A stretch of 64,000 nucleotides of DNA. Origin: Ignavibacteriaceae bacterium. Its GTDB lineage: Bacteria > Bacteroidota > Ignavibacteria > Ignavibacteriales > Ignavibacteriaceae. Positions 41,668 through 53,819 of this stretch are shown one piece after another. The DNA lies in NCBI GenBank assembly GCA_013042995.1, contig JABDPB010000135.1, positions 58,483-122,482 of the forward strand, given 5' to 3'. Each line of letters opens with the position of its first letter. Position 1 is the first letter of the stretch. The position numbers and the translations under genes are program-made. The notes under the pieces are model-generated. The model saw nothing but the letters and a program-made list of their open reading frames with translations. It was not told the origin of the DNA and did no database searches.

Positions 41668-42552
41668 ATGAATGATAAAAACAAATTAAACTCCTGGATA
41701 TTAGCAAGCAGACCAAAGACACTACCGGCAGCAGTAGTCCCTGTGCTGGTAGGCTCTGCACTTGCGGTTTCTTATGATAAGTTTTATCTCCCCTACTCTA
41801 TTGTTGCACTGTTGTGTGCACTTTTGATTCAAATCGGAACTAACTTTACAAACGATCTTTACGATTTCTTAAAAGGTGCAGACAGCAAACAACGCAAAGG
41901 TCCAAAAAGAGTTTTAGTATCCGGATTGATAACTGTGAAGCAAATGAAATTCGGTTCGGTTGTTTTATTTGGATTAGCTTTTCTGTTAGGTTTGTATCTA
42001 GTTTATTCTGCAGGATTAGTAATTCTCTGGATTGGAATCATTTCAATTTTTGCTGGAATAATTTACACAGCAGGTCCCTTTCCGCTTGCATACAACGGTT
42101 TAGGCGATTTGTTTGTTTTTGTATTCTTTGGAATTGTTGGAACGATGGGAACTTTTTATTTGCACACACAGGAATTTTCAATTTTGTCTTTTTTAGTTTC
42201 ACTTCCGGTAGGCGCGCTAACAACTAATATTTTAATTGTAAATAATTACCGCGATGTTGAAGAAGATAGAGCTGCAGGCAAAAATACACTTGCAGTTTAT
42301 TTAGGAAGAAATTTAACCCGTTTAGAGTTTATTATATTTCTGTTTCTAAGTTATGCTGTTTCTTTAATTTTGTTTTTAAAATTTGATTTCAACTACTGGA
42401 TTTTTCTGCCTTACATTACTATTCCGTTTACTATTTTACTTGTTCGAATGCTCTTTACACTAAACGGAGAAGCTTTAAACAAAACACTTGAACTAACAGC
42501 AAAATTTGCCGGTTTTTATGGTTTGCTTTTTTCCGCAGGATTAATTTTATGA
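41668..42552 (+). CDS. menA: 1,4-dihydroxy-2-naphthoate polyprenyltransferase
   Basis: ASRPKTLPAAVVPVLVGSALA, NFTNDLYDFLKGAD, NNYRDVEEDRAAGKNTLAV. Confidence 0.95.
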   Translation: MNDKNKLNSWILASRPKTLPAAVVPVLVGSALAVSYDKFYLPYSIVALLCALLIQIGTNFTNDLYDFLKGADSKQRKGPKRVLVSGLITVKQMKFGSVVLFGLAFLLGLYLVYSAGLVILWIGIISIFAGIIYTAGPFPLAYNGLGDLFVFVFFGIVGTMGTFYLHTQEFSILSFLVSLPVGALTTNILIVNNYRDVEEDRAAGKNTLAVYLGRNLTRLEFIIFLFLSYAVSLILFLKFDFNYWIFLPYITIPFTILLVRMLFTLNGEALNKTLELTAKFAGFYGLLFSAGLIL

Positions 42553-43574
42553 ATAAAATCGAATTGAATTATTCACCTTATATTATGAAACTTAAAACAC
42601 CTTTTGAAACATCAAAAGGAAAAATTTCTGAAAGAAAGGGTTTTATAATCACCTTAAAAAGCGAAAGCGGAAAAACGGGAATCGGAGATGCAGCACCTTT
42701 TCCTGAATTTGGTTCTGAAAGTTACGAGGAAGCCGAAGAAGCATTAAATAAAATAGATCTAAAAATAAATGTTGATATTAATGATATTAGAAAATCAGTT
42801 ATATACACTTATAAGGATTTTCAGGCATTTCCTTCTTTAAAGCATGGATTAGAGCAGGCACTTCTAAATTTAATCTGCAATGAGCAGAAAATTTCCCTCG
42901 CAGAGTTGCTTAACTTGAAAATGAAAAAGGAAGTAAAAGTAAATGCAGCAATTGGTTTTCTAAGTCCAGAAGATGCTGTTAAAAAAGCAAAAGAATTTAC
43001 GAAAGCTGGATTTGATACATTAAAATTAAAAACGGGAAGAGAGAATTTTGACGATGATTTAAGGACAATTAAATCGGTACGCAGTGCAGTTGGTAGTGAT
43101 GTGAAGATCAGAATTGATGCGAATGGGAAATGGAATCTTGACTCCGCAACCAGAAATTTACAGCAGCTTGAGGAATTAAATATTGAATATGCAGAACAGC
43201 CTGTAAATTCTATTGAAGATTTTTCAGAGTTAAAAAAAATTGTATCTATTCCATTAGCTGCAGATGAGTCAATTCGTAATTATATTTCGGCAAAAAATTT
43301 CATTTCAACTAAAGCAATTGATGTGATTGTATTAAAGCCAATGCTGATAGGCGGTTTAATTCAAGCTCTTGAAATAATTGAACTTGCGGAGAGCAGTAAT
43401 GTCGTTCCTGTAGTAACTTCCTCTTTTGAATCCGCAGTTGGAAGAATGAATGCAGTTATTGCAGCAGCAAGTGTTTTACAAGATGTTGCACATGGTTTGG
43501 CTGTTTCACAGTATTACGAAGCAGATATTGGAAGAGAAATATTTCCTATTAATTCTGGTAAGATTACAATTTAA
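42549..43574 (+). CDS. menC: o-succinylbenzoate synthase (enolase superfamily)
   Basis: TLKLKTG, IRIDANGKWN, EQPV, AADES motifs. Confidence 0.9.
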   Translation: MNKIELNYSPYIMKLKTPFETSKGKISERKGFIITLKSESGKTGIGDAAPFPEFGSESYEEAEEALNKIDLKINVDINDIRKSVIYTYKDFQAFPSLKHGLEQALLNLICNEQKISLAELLNLKMKKEVKVNAAIGFLSPEDAVKKAKEFTKAGFDTLKLKTGRENFDDDLRTIKSVRSAVGSDVKIRIDANGKWNLDSATRNLQQLEELNIEYAEQPVNSIEDFSELKKIVSIPLAADESIRNYISAKNFISTKAIDVIVLKPMLIGGLIQALEIIELAESSNVVPVVTSSFESAVGRMNAVIAAASVLQDVAHGLAVSQYYEADIGREIFPINSGKITI

Positions 43575-45023
43575 ATGCAAGCACCACCAACCAATAGATT
43601 TGTTCTGCAAAATCAGGACCTGAGAGCAAAAGCGGTCATCACAGAAAACTTTAATTTAAACTTTAAAGAGCTGACTAAAAAAGTTTTGTCTAGCGCATCT
43701 AGTCTAATAGAAGAAGGGATTTCAAAAGATAATTGTGTCGGAATTTACTCGCCAAATTCTCCAGAATATTTAATTAACGTACTTGCATTATGGCAGATTG
43801 GCGCAATTCCTGTCCCGCTTAATACACGGCTTTCAAAAGAAGAAGTGCAAAACCAAATTCAAATTTCTGGTATTAAAAGCGTATTAGTTAAAAATGATAT
43901 TGATTTCCCCATTGATAGTGTCACAACAAAAAAAATTGAATTCCCTAAAAGCGAAAAAAATAAAAATGAATTCCTTCAAAGAACTGAAATTGATTTAAAC
44001 AATGGTGCTGCAATTATTTTTACATCCGGATCAGGAAAATTTCCGAAAGGCGTGAAACTTACTTTTAACAGCTTTTATCAAAGCGGATTTAACAGCAACA
44101 AGCTATTGAGATATTCGCATAGTGACCGCTGGCTTTTAAGCCTGCCACTTTACCATATTGGTGGATTTTCAATTTTAACACGTGCAATTTTGTGGGGCAT
44201 TCCTATAGTTTTTCCAAAATCTTTTTCTGAGAATGATCTGGCAATTGAGATGAAAAATTCTCATCCGACTTTTATTTCACTCGTTGCCGCACAGCTAAAA
44301 TATTTAGTCGATAAAAACGTAGCCCCGAATCATGAACTAAAAAATTGCCTGCTTGGAGGTGGCTTTAATGATTTTAAATTGGTCAAAAAAGCTATTGAGT
44401 TAGGTTATCCAGTAAACGTTGTTTATGGTTCAACAGAAACTGCTTCATTCATAACTGCGCTGCTAACAGACGAATTCGATGTAAAAAAAAATTCTGTGGG
44501 AAGAACCGTTCCACCTTCAAATATTTTTATAAATGATGAAAACGGAAACGAATTAAAACCTTACGAAGTTGGAAATATTACAATTGGAACAACCGCTTTG
44601 ATGGATGGATATATTAATGAACAAAATGAAAAAGTAAAAAACGGATTATATTTTTCCGGTGATATTGGTTATCTCGATGAGGAAGGTTATTTATTTTTAA
44701 TTGGCAGAAAAGATTCTATTATATCAACCGGTGGTGAAAATGTAAATCCACTGGAAGTGGAAACTGCTCTTTTAGAGTATCCAGAAATTAGTGAAGCAGT
44801 TGTGTTCGCTTTAAAGGATCCAAAATGGGGAGAAATCGTTGCAGCTTCAGTTGTACTTAAAAACAAAACCAATCAAATAAACATTAAAGAGATACAAAAT
44901 TTTTTGGTAGAAAAGATTTCAAAGTATAAAATTCCCAAAAAAATATTTTTTGAAAAAGAACTGCCGAAAACAGAACTTGGAAAAGTTGAGAGGGAAAAAC
45001 TTATAAAAAATTATATGTTGTAA
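43575..45023 (+). CDS. menE: o-succinylbenzoate-CoA ligase
   Basis: Adenylate-forming enzyme motifs (FTSGSGKFPKGV, VVYGSTETASF, YFSGDIGYLDEEGYLFLIGRKDSIISTGGENVNP). Confidence 0.9.
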   Translation: MQAPPTNRFVLQNQDLRAKAVITENFNLNFKELTKKVLSSASSLIEEGISKDNCVGIYSPNSPEYLINVLALWQIGAIPVPLNTRLSKEEVQNQIQISGIKSVLVKNDIDFPIDSVTTKKIEFPKSEKNKNEFLQRTEIDLNNGAAIIFTSGSGKFPKGVKLTFNSFYQSGFNSNKLLRYSHSDRWLLSLPLYHIGGFSILTRAILWGIPIVFPKSFSENDLAIEMKNSHPTFISLVAAQLKYLVDKNVAPNHELKNCLLGGGFNDFKLVKKAIELGYPVNVVYGSTETASFITALLTDEFDVKKNSVGRTVPPSNIFINDENGNELKPYEVGNITIGTTALMDGYINEQNEKVKNGLYFSGDIGYLDEEGYLFLIGRKDSIISTGGENVNPLEVETALLEYPEISEAVVFALKDPKWGEIVAASVVLKNKTNQINIKEIQNFLVEKISKYKIPKKIFFEKELPKTELGKVEREKLIKNYML

Positions 45024-45424
45024 TCTCTGCGATGCGATTGTAGCACAGCTCTGATGTCTTCTGGAATGTTAATTTTACTCCAGCTTTCCTTATCTAAAAA
45101 AATGTGCACCGTTCTGGCTTTTGCTACAATTTCGCCACCATTATTGAACCATTCATAGGTTAGTTCAAAGGAATTTTCTTTCAGAAGAGTAACTGATAGA
45201 TTAATCGAAATCTGATCTTCTGCTTTCACAGGTTTTAAATACTCGCCATCGGTTTTTATTATTGGTACTACAAAGGTTTCACTATCCCAGTAATCATTTT
45301 TTAAATTAAAACTTTCAATCATCTCTTCGTAAGTGGAGTGATTAATTTCAAACAGCTTTGCATAAAACAAAATACCCGCAGGGTCACAATCGAAAAAATT
45401 AATTCTTCTTTTTATGGTAAACAT
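45011..45424 (-). CDS. Hot-dog fold acyl-CoA thioesterase, DHNA-CoA thioesterase candidate
   Basis: RINFFDCDPAGILFYAKLFEINHSTYEEM 4HBT signature; convergent, 13-nt overlap with menE. Confidence 0.8.
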   Translation of the reverse strand: MFTIKRRINFFDCDPAGILFYAKLFEINHSTYEEMIESFNLKNDYWDSETFVVPIIKTDGEYLKPVKAEDQISINLSVTLLKENSFELTYEWFNNGGEIVAKARTVHIFLDKESWSKINIPEDIRAVLQSHRRDYNI

Positions 45425-45599
45425 TAAAAAATTCTATCCTCAGTTAAATTTAATACTCAAATATAATTAGTTGCTTGAAACTTTTTGCACTTAAAATTAT
45501 CCTATATATTTGAATCATTGATAATAAAGTGCTTTTATTTGCCTCGCACAAAGGGCAAACGTAAATTTGCGCATCTAAATCTTAAATCCGTTAGATTAA

Positions 45600-46007
45600 T
45601 TGAGAAACAACATCATTCAAATAAGACCAGAACGATCAGGAATTTATCGCATTTTATTTTTAATCAGTGGAATTATTTTGGTAATAATTGGAGTAATTGG
45701 AATATTCGTTCCCCTTCTGCCTACAGCAATATTTTTAATACTTGCATCTGCTTGTTTTGTTAAAGGCTCACCAAGAGCAAACAAGTGGCTTCGTAATCAT
45801 AAAATCCTTGGTGCCTACGTAAAAAACTATCAGGATAATTCAGGTTTAACAATTAAAGTTAAAATTATTAACATTGTCTTTTTATGGTTAATGATTCTAA
45901 CTTCAGCACACTTTTTTACAGAAAATCTTTATATTAGGTTAATTCTACTAGCAATAGCAGTTGGAGTTACAGTTCATTTAGTATTTGTGAAAACAAAAAA
46001 AGAATAA
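45600..46007 (+). CDS. DUF454/YbaN family membrane protein (TTG start)
   Basis: GIFVPLLPTAIFLILASACFVKGSPRANKWLRNHKILGAYVKNY. Confidence 0.88.
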   Translation: MRNNIIQIRPERSGIYRILFLISGIILVIIGVIGIFVPLLPTAIFLILASACFVKGSPRANKWLRNHKILGAYVKNYQDNSGLTIKVKIINIVFLWLMILTSAHFFTENLYIRLILLAIAVGVTVHLVFVKTKKE

Positions 46008-46024
46008 TTATTATCAATGATTAA

Positions 46025-48235
<2,211 letters not shown>

Positions 48236-48274
48236 TAATTTTTGAAAAATAGTAAGATAAATCGTGATAACTTT

Positions 48275-48308
48275 AAAATGCCAGATTTTAAAAATCTGGC
48301 ATTTTTTA
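48275..48308. terminator. Bidirectional Rho-independent terminator between convergent katG and nitrilase-family gene
   Basis: AAAATGCCAGATTTTTAAAAATCTGGCATTTTTT near-perfect inverted repeat with T tails on both strands. Confidence 0.85.
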
Positions 48309-49064
48309 TATTAGTTTAACATCCTCAAGAAAAGGAAATTTTTCCCTCACTTCATTAACATAATTTTTATTCAAATCAACTTGAATTAATTTCTCTTCAT
48401 TTTCAACAGAAATTAATTCTTTTCCCATTGGATCAAATACACTGCTGAAACCATTGTAGTGTAATTTTGGATCATCACCTACCCTGTTTACTGCTGCAAT
48501 GTAACATTGGTTTTCAGTCGCACGTGCTTTGAGTAAGGTTCGCCAGTGTTCAACTCTAGTATCAGGCCAATTGGCGATGTTAATAATTATGTGTGCACGT
48601 TTCTTTCCATATTTTCTAAAAATTTCTGGGAAGCGAAGATCGTAACAAATCGTTAAACCAATTTTCCATTTTCTTATTTTACTTAATGCGGGTCTAGCAC
48701 CGGCACTGTATTGTTTTTCTTCTCCTGAATAAGAAAACGGATGTACTTTTCTGTATAGCTTTAGAAATTTGCCATCCGGTTTTATATGAATAAGAGTGTT
48801 GTAATACCTTTCTTTTCTTTTTTCAACAATACCCGCCATTACATTTGTTTTTTTATCCAACGCCAGTTCAGAAAAAAATCTAAAGCTAGCACCCCCTATT
48901 CCCTCCCCTATTTTTTGGGGCTCCATCGAAAACCCTGTTAAACTCATTTCAGGAAAAATTAACAACTCGCAAGATTCTGTATCTCCGATCAATTCAAGAA
49001 TTTTTTTCTTGTTTGCTTCTTTATCTTCCCAGACAGGATTGTATTGTACTAAAGCTATTTTCAT
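48306..49064 (-). CDS. Carbon-nitrogen hydrolase (nitrilase superfamily, omega-amidase-like)
   Basis: Catalytic triad context FPEMSLTGF / YRKVHPF / TICYDLRFPE. Confidence 0.9.
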   Translation of the reverse strand: MKIALVQYNPVWEDKEANKKKILELIGDTESCELLIFPEMSLTGFSMEPQKIGEGIGGASFRFFSELALDKKTNVMAGIVEKRKERYYNTLIHIKPDGKFLKLYRKVHPFSYSGEEKQYSAGARPALSKIRKWKIGLTICYDLRFPEIFRKYGKKRAHIIINIANWPDTRVEHWRTLLKARATENQCYIAAVNRVGDDPKLHYNGFSSVFDPMGKELISVENEEKLIQVDLNKNYVNEVREKFPFLEDVKLI

Positions 49065-49130
49065 AGGTAAGGAAATTCAATATTTATTATCTTAGACCGT
49101 TAAAAATAATAAATATTCATTGAATAAGAT

Positions 49131-50180
49131 TTGAAATCATTAAAAGAAAAAATAGCCGTTGCAGTTTTGGGTGCTACAGGCAGCGTAGGGCAAAAGTTTA
49201 TCGAGATGCTTGCAGATCATCCCTGGTTTGAAATTAGGGAGCTTTGTGCATCGGATAAATCAGCGGGGAAAGAATATCAAGATGCTGTTGATTGGTTCCT
49301 CTCTTCAACACTACCAAGTTCTGTAAAAAAAATAGTTGTCAAAAGATGTGAACCAAACTTAAAATCAAAAGTTGTTTTTTCCGGGTTGGATTCAAGTGTG
49401 GCTGGTAAAATTGAAACAGAATTTGCAAAAGAAGGATACACGGTTATTTCAAACTCAAAAAACCATAGAATGGATAATGATGTTCCTCTCTTAATACCAG
49501 AAGTAAATCCCGATCATCTTACATTAATTAAAAAACAGAATTACGGCAGTGGCTGCATAGTTACAAATCCTAACTGTTCCGTTATTGGATTAGTAATCGC
49601 ACTTAAACCGCTTGCAGATAAGTTTGGATTAGAAGCTGCAAATGTTTCAACAATGCAGGCAATATCCGGTGCAGGACATCCGCGTGTCGCAAACCTAGAT
49701 ATTGAAGATAATGTAATTCCTCTTATTAAAGGAGAGGAAGATAAGGTGGAAACTGAACCTTTAAAAATTTTAGGCACAATTAAAAATGAAATATTGGAAT
49801 TTGAAAATTTCAAAATAAGTGCTCAGTGCAACAGAGTTAATGTATCTGATGGTCATACAGAATGTGTTCAAATTAAATTAAAGAGAAAAGCTACTAAACA
49901 AGATTTAATTGAAGCCTGGCAAAATTTTTCATCATTACCACAGGAATTAAATCTTCCGTCTGCGCCTTATAAACCAATTCACTATTTAAATGAAGAAAAA
50001 CTGCCTCAACCCAAATATCAAAGATCCGCCGACAAGGGCATGGCAGTTTCTGTTGGCAGATTAAGAGAAGATCCGCTCTTTGATTTCAAATTTGTTGTAC
50101 TTTCTCACAACACAGTACGCGGTGCCGCGGGCGGTGCAATTCTATGTGCAGAATTGATGAAAGCTCAAGGGATTATTTAG
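49131..50180 (+). CDS. asd: Aspartate-semialdehyde dehydrogenase (TTG start)
   Basis: VAVLGATGSVGQKFIEML, IVTNPNCSVIGLVIAL, MQAISGAGHP, HNTVRGAAGGAILCAEL. Confidence 0.93.
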   Translation: MKSLKEKIAVAVLGATGSVGQKFIEMLADHPWFEIRELCASDKSAGKEYQDAVDWFLSSTLPSSVKKIVVKRCEPNLKSKVVFSGLDSSVAGKIETEFAKEGYTVISNSKNHRMDNDVPLLIPEVNPDHLTLIKKQNYGSGCIVTNPNCSVIGLVIALKPLADKFGLEAANVSTMQAISGAGHPRVANLDIEDNVIPLIKGEEDKVETEPLKILGTIKNEILEFENFKISAQCNRVNVSDGHTECVQIKLKRKATKQDLIEAWQNFSSLPQELNLPSAPYKPIHYLNEEKLPQPKYQRSADKGMAVSVGRLREDPLFDFKFVVLSHNTVRGAAGGAILCAELMKAQGII

Positions 50181-50295
50181 TCTTGACTCATTTTTCCTTC
50201 TAAATTACATCGAAAATCACTCGTTTTTAAGCTATATTTAGCAGTCATTTTAAGATAAACTTTTCATATTTAGAATTTGTTTTTCAAAGAAACGA

Positions 50296-51735
50296 ATGGT
50301 GTCTAAAGTAAAAAATATTGATTTTAAAATTTTCGATTCGCTACCGGATATGTATTTTCTTTTAAACATGAAAGGAGAAATTTACACATTCAATAAAGCG
50401 GCCAGCCAATCATTGAACTTGAAAGAAAATGATACTTCATTAAAATTCATTGATTTGTTCGCACTCCGTGATAAGGGAAAAGTAAACGAAAAGTTCCTGG
50501 AATGTCTTTCAAAAAATACCATAACTAATTTAGAAACAAGATTTTATGCGAATGAGAAATTTATCAATATTAGGCTTTCTTTCTCATTGCCTGAAACAAT
50601 TAATAACGAGCAGACAAGTTTTGTAATTGCCACTGCCCGAGATATAACGACAGAAAAAAATATATTGATTGATCTGCAGAGGTTTTTTAATATCGTCGAA
50701 AATAGCATAAACCCAGTGCAGATTACAGATTTAAACGGTAAAATGATTTATGTTAATCCTGCATTTGAAATAGCAAGCGGCTATAGTAAAGCTGAATTAA
50801 TTGGGGAAAATCCACGAATATTTGGCAGCAGTAAACAGCCGAAAGCTTTTTGGGATAAAATGTGGAATACCGTTTCTTCCGGTAAAGCATGGTTTGGAGA
50901 AGTTGAGGATACAAAGAAAAACGGACAGCCATACTACTCGCAGCTTTTAATCTCACCAATGATCGATAACGACGGCAAGATAAGCGGATACTTTGGAATA
51001 CATAGGGATATGAGTGAGAAAAAAACTCTTGAACAACATCTGATTCAAACACAGAAGATGGAAAGTATTGGAACACTTGCCGCCGGTATTGCGCATGAAG
51101 TTGGAAATCCGCTTGCATCAATTTCGGCTTTAGTACAAGTTGCACAGCGTAACACAAAAGATGAATTTGTTTTAGAAAAGTTAGGTTTAGTTAAAAGTCA
51201 GGTGACTCGTATTTCAAAAATTATAAGGGATCTAGTTGACTTCTCTCGCCCATCAAACTTTGAACTGCAAAAAATGGATATCAACCAAAGTATTAAAGAA
51301 TCGGTGGAAATAACAACTGTAGGAACAAAAGCGAAAGATATTAAATTTGAATTGAATTTGAGTAATGATTTACCTTCAATGCCGCTAGTTTCCGATCAGT
51401 TGGAACAGGTGTTTGTGAATGTTCTATTAAATGCCGTTGATGCGATGAACGAAATAAAGGACGAAGACCACAAGAAAATAATTAGAGTTGAATCCGGCGT
51501 GGTTGATGATATGGTTAGCATAAAATTTTCAGATACCGGACCTGGAATTAAAGAAGAAAACTTGAATAAAGTTTTTGAGCCGTTCTTTACTACAAAAAAA
51601 CAAGGTATAGGTACCGGGTTAGGTCTTTGGGTAAGCTATGGAATTATTAAAAGTTTTCATGGTAATGTAAAAGTTAAAAGTGAAAATGGAAAAGGAACAA
51701 CATTCGTTATTGAATTGCCATTAAATAAAACATAA
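50296..51735 (+). CDS. Soluble PAS domain sensor histidine kinase (NtrB-like)
   Basis: PAS domains (YVNPAFEIASGYSKAELIGENPRIF), H-box GIAHEVGNPLASI, HATPase GTGLGLWVSYGIIKSF. Confidence 0.92.
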   Translation: MVSKVKNIDFKIFDSLPDMYFLLNMKGEIYTFNKAASQSLNLKENDTSLKFIDLFALRDKGKVNEKFLECLSKNTITNLETRFYANEKFINIRLSFSLPETINNEQTSFVIATARDITTEKNILIDLQRFFNIVENSINPVQITDLNGKMIYVNPAFEIASGYSKAELIGENPRIFGSSKQPKAFWDKMWNTVSSGKAWFGEVEDTKKNGQPYYSQLLISPMIDNDGKISGYFGIHRDMSEKKTLEQHLIQTQKMESIGTLAAGIAHEVGNPLASISALVQVAQRNTKDEFVLEKLGLVKSQVTRISKIIRDLVDFSRPSNFELQKMDINQSIKESVEITTVGTKAKDIKFELNLSNDLPSMPLVSDQLEQVFVNVLLNAVDAMNEIKDEDHKKIIRVESGVVDDMVSIKFSDTGPGIKEENLNKVFEPFFTTKKQGIGTGLGLWVSYGIIKSFHGNVKVKSENGKGTTFVIELPLNKT

Positions 51736-51747
51736 AGGGTGGTTTAA

Positions 51748-53103
51748 ATGCCTAAAAAGATATTAGTAGTTGATGATGAAGATATAATTCGTGAATCGCT
51801 TTCATACACTTTACGAAATGAAAATTACGAAGTTGATGAAGCGTCTAACGGAAAAGGTGCATACACAAAATTAAAGGAGTCCTCGTACGATCTTGTTATT
51901 ACAGATATTGAAATGCCGGAGATGAAAGGCACTGAACTTTTAAAAGAAATGAGCGCGATGAATCTTCAAACTTCATCAATTGTAATTACGGCTTACGGTT
52001 CTTTGGAAACCGCAATTTCAGCTTTACGCAGCGGTGCAAGTGATTATATTTTAAAACCTGTTGAGTTTGATGAATTAATTATAAAAGTAAAACGTCTTTT
52101 TGAAGTAAGAGAACTTCTACTGGAAAACAGGGTTTTACGTAAAGAATTGCAGCGTGAGTATAACTACAACAACATTATAGGAAAAAGTAATGCAATCACG
52201 CAAGTTTTTGATATAATAAAAGCAGTTGCCGATACAGACAGCACTGTGCTAATTGCAGGAAACAGCGGTACAGGTAAAGAACTTGTTGCAAAAGCACTTC
52301 ATTATAATTCGCACAGAAAACACAAACCATTTATAGCCGTAAACTGCGGAGCTATATCAGAAAATTTGATTGAGAGTGAATTGTTCGGGCATAAAAAAGG
52401 AGCATTTACTGGAGCAATAACAGATAAAGAAGGATATATGAAGGCAGCGGAGGGTGGAACACTCTTTTTAGATGAGATAAGTGAAATGCCCCCGCAGCTC
52501 CAGGTTAAATTACTTCGTGCTGTGCAGGAAAAAGAATTTACCCCTGTTGGCACCACAATCAGCATACCTATCAACATAAGGTTTATTGCATCAACTAATA
52601 GAAATTTAGAGGAGCTTGTCAACGAAGGAAAATTCAGAGAAGATTTGTACTACAGGCTAAATGTAATTGAAATAAAACTGCCTTCACTTAAAGAAAGAGA
52701 AGGTGATATTCCTCTACTTGCAGACTACTTTCTAGATGTTTACCGTAAACAGATGAACAAACAAATAAAAGGTATTTCCAACGATGCAATGCGTGCACTA
52801 ATGAATCACGAATGGAGAGGTGAAGTAAGAGAACTTGAAAACATAATTGAAAGAGCTGTAATTTTTTGTAAAGATGAATTTATTACCATTAATGATTTGC
52901 CATCACATTTTAGAGCTGATGGTGATCAGACAAGTTTTTCTGTTTCAGGTTCACTTGATGATTCGGTAAAAAGATTTGAAAAGGAAATAATAACCCGTGC
53001 TCTGGAAACAAATGAATTTAATAAAGAAAAAACTGCGGATACACTTCAAGTCGGTTTATCAACTTTGTACCGCAAAATGAAAGAATTAAACATTCAAATC
53101 TGA
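51748..53103 (+). CDS. Sigma-54-dependent NtrC-family response regulator
   Basis: Receiver KILVVDDED...DLVITDIEMPEMKG, GNSGTGKELVAKALH, GAFTGA, C-terminal Fis-type HTH. Confidence 0.95.
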   Translation: MPKKILVVDDEDIIRESLSYTLRNENYEVDEASNGKGAYTKLKESSYDLVITDIEMPEMKGTELLKEMSAMNLQTSSIVITAYGSLETAISALRSGASDYILKPVEFDELIIKVKRLFEVRELLLENRVLRKELQREYNYNNIIGKSNAITQVFDIIKAVADTDSTVLIAGNSGTGKELVAKALHYNSHRKHKPFIAVNCGAISENLIESELFGHKKGAFTGAITDKEGYMKAAEGGTLFLDEISEMPPQLQVKLLRAVQEKEFTPVGTTISIPINIRFIASTNRNLEELVNEGKFREDLYYRLNVIEIKLPSLKEREGDIPLLADYFLDVYRKQMNKQIKGISNDAMRALMNHEWRGEVRELENIIERAVIFCKDEFITINDLPSHFRADGDQTSFSVSGSLDDSVKRFEKEIITRALETNEFNKEKTADTLQVGLSTLYRKMKELNIQI

Positions 53104-53326
53104 TAGAAGATAACATTTTGCGCCTATAAAAATAAACTGGATTTACAGCTTTGAACACAACCAAGATGTTAGTGAAAAAGCTTTAGTTGAGTAAATATTT
53201 TTCCAATTAAATTATTCAGTTTTTTAGCTATTTCTAATTTATGCGAATGCATTACTACAAGTTCCCACCAATGAGAAGAAGATCAAGTGAATATTGCGTT
53301 TTTAATCTAAAAATAATCTTTTCCTG

Positions 53327-53341
53327 TGGTATCCGATTTGT
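53327..53341 (+). promoter_or_regulatory. Weak candidate sigma-54 -24/-12 element upstream of the cytochrome cluster
   Basis: TGGTATCCGATTTGT: GG-N10-GT, one base off the GG-N10-GC core, about 60 nt upstream of the ATG at 53404. Confidence 0.2.
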
Positions 53342-53403
53342 TTGCAATTAGCAAATGATTCTGTTTATTTATCAATAATTAACAATAGATTAAAGGAACA
53401 AAA

Positions 53404-53763
53404 ATGAAAAACACTTTTTTCTTCTTGCTCTTCATCTCTGCAATTGTTGCACTTTTTGCATTTGCATTCTCATTTTCACAATCTGATGAAGTAGATGGAC
53501 AGCAGATTTTTACTGATAGCAAATGTATTAAATGCCATTCCGTTGAATCTTTAGAGATTACATCAAAAAAAGATGATGCACTTGATCTTTCAAATGTTGG
53601 TGCTGATAGTGATGCTGAATTCCTGAAAAAATATTTGGTTAAAGAAGAAACTATGAATGACAAAAAACACAAAACAAAATTTAAAGGCTCTGAAGAAGAA
53701 CTTAACACACTAGTTGACTGGCTGCTTACTTTAAAGACAGAAGAAGTTGAAACAGAGGGATAA
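53404..53763 (+). CDS. Small exported monoheme cytochrome c
   Basis: Signal anchor, GQQIFTDSKCIKCHSVESL (one CXXCH), cytochrome c-like helical end. Confidence 0.85.
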   Translation: MKNTFFFLLFISAIVALFAFAFSFSQSDEVDGQQIFTDSKCIKCHSVESLEITSKKDDALDLSNVGADSDAEFLKKYLVKEETMNDKKHKTKFKGSEEELNTLVDWLLTLKTEEVETEG

Positions 53764-53819
53764 TTAAAATTAACTTTATCCAGACAACACTTAATGTGAT
53801 AATGACTATTTTAGACTAA

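Noticed and set aside
45485-45763. 92-aa plus-strand ORF
   Set aside because: Overlaps the DUF454/YbaN gene out of frame; the YbaN frame is conserved and has a plausible TTG start.
50753-51157. 134-aa minus-strand ORF
   Set aside because: Antisense to the PAS histidine kinase; composition is that of a shadow frame.
53104-53403. Intergenic 300-bp gap as a hidden small gene or ncRNA
   Set aside because: Only a 36-codon ORF (MRMHYYKFPPMRRR...) without similarity and no strong hairpin; kept only as regulatory space.
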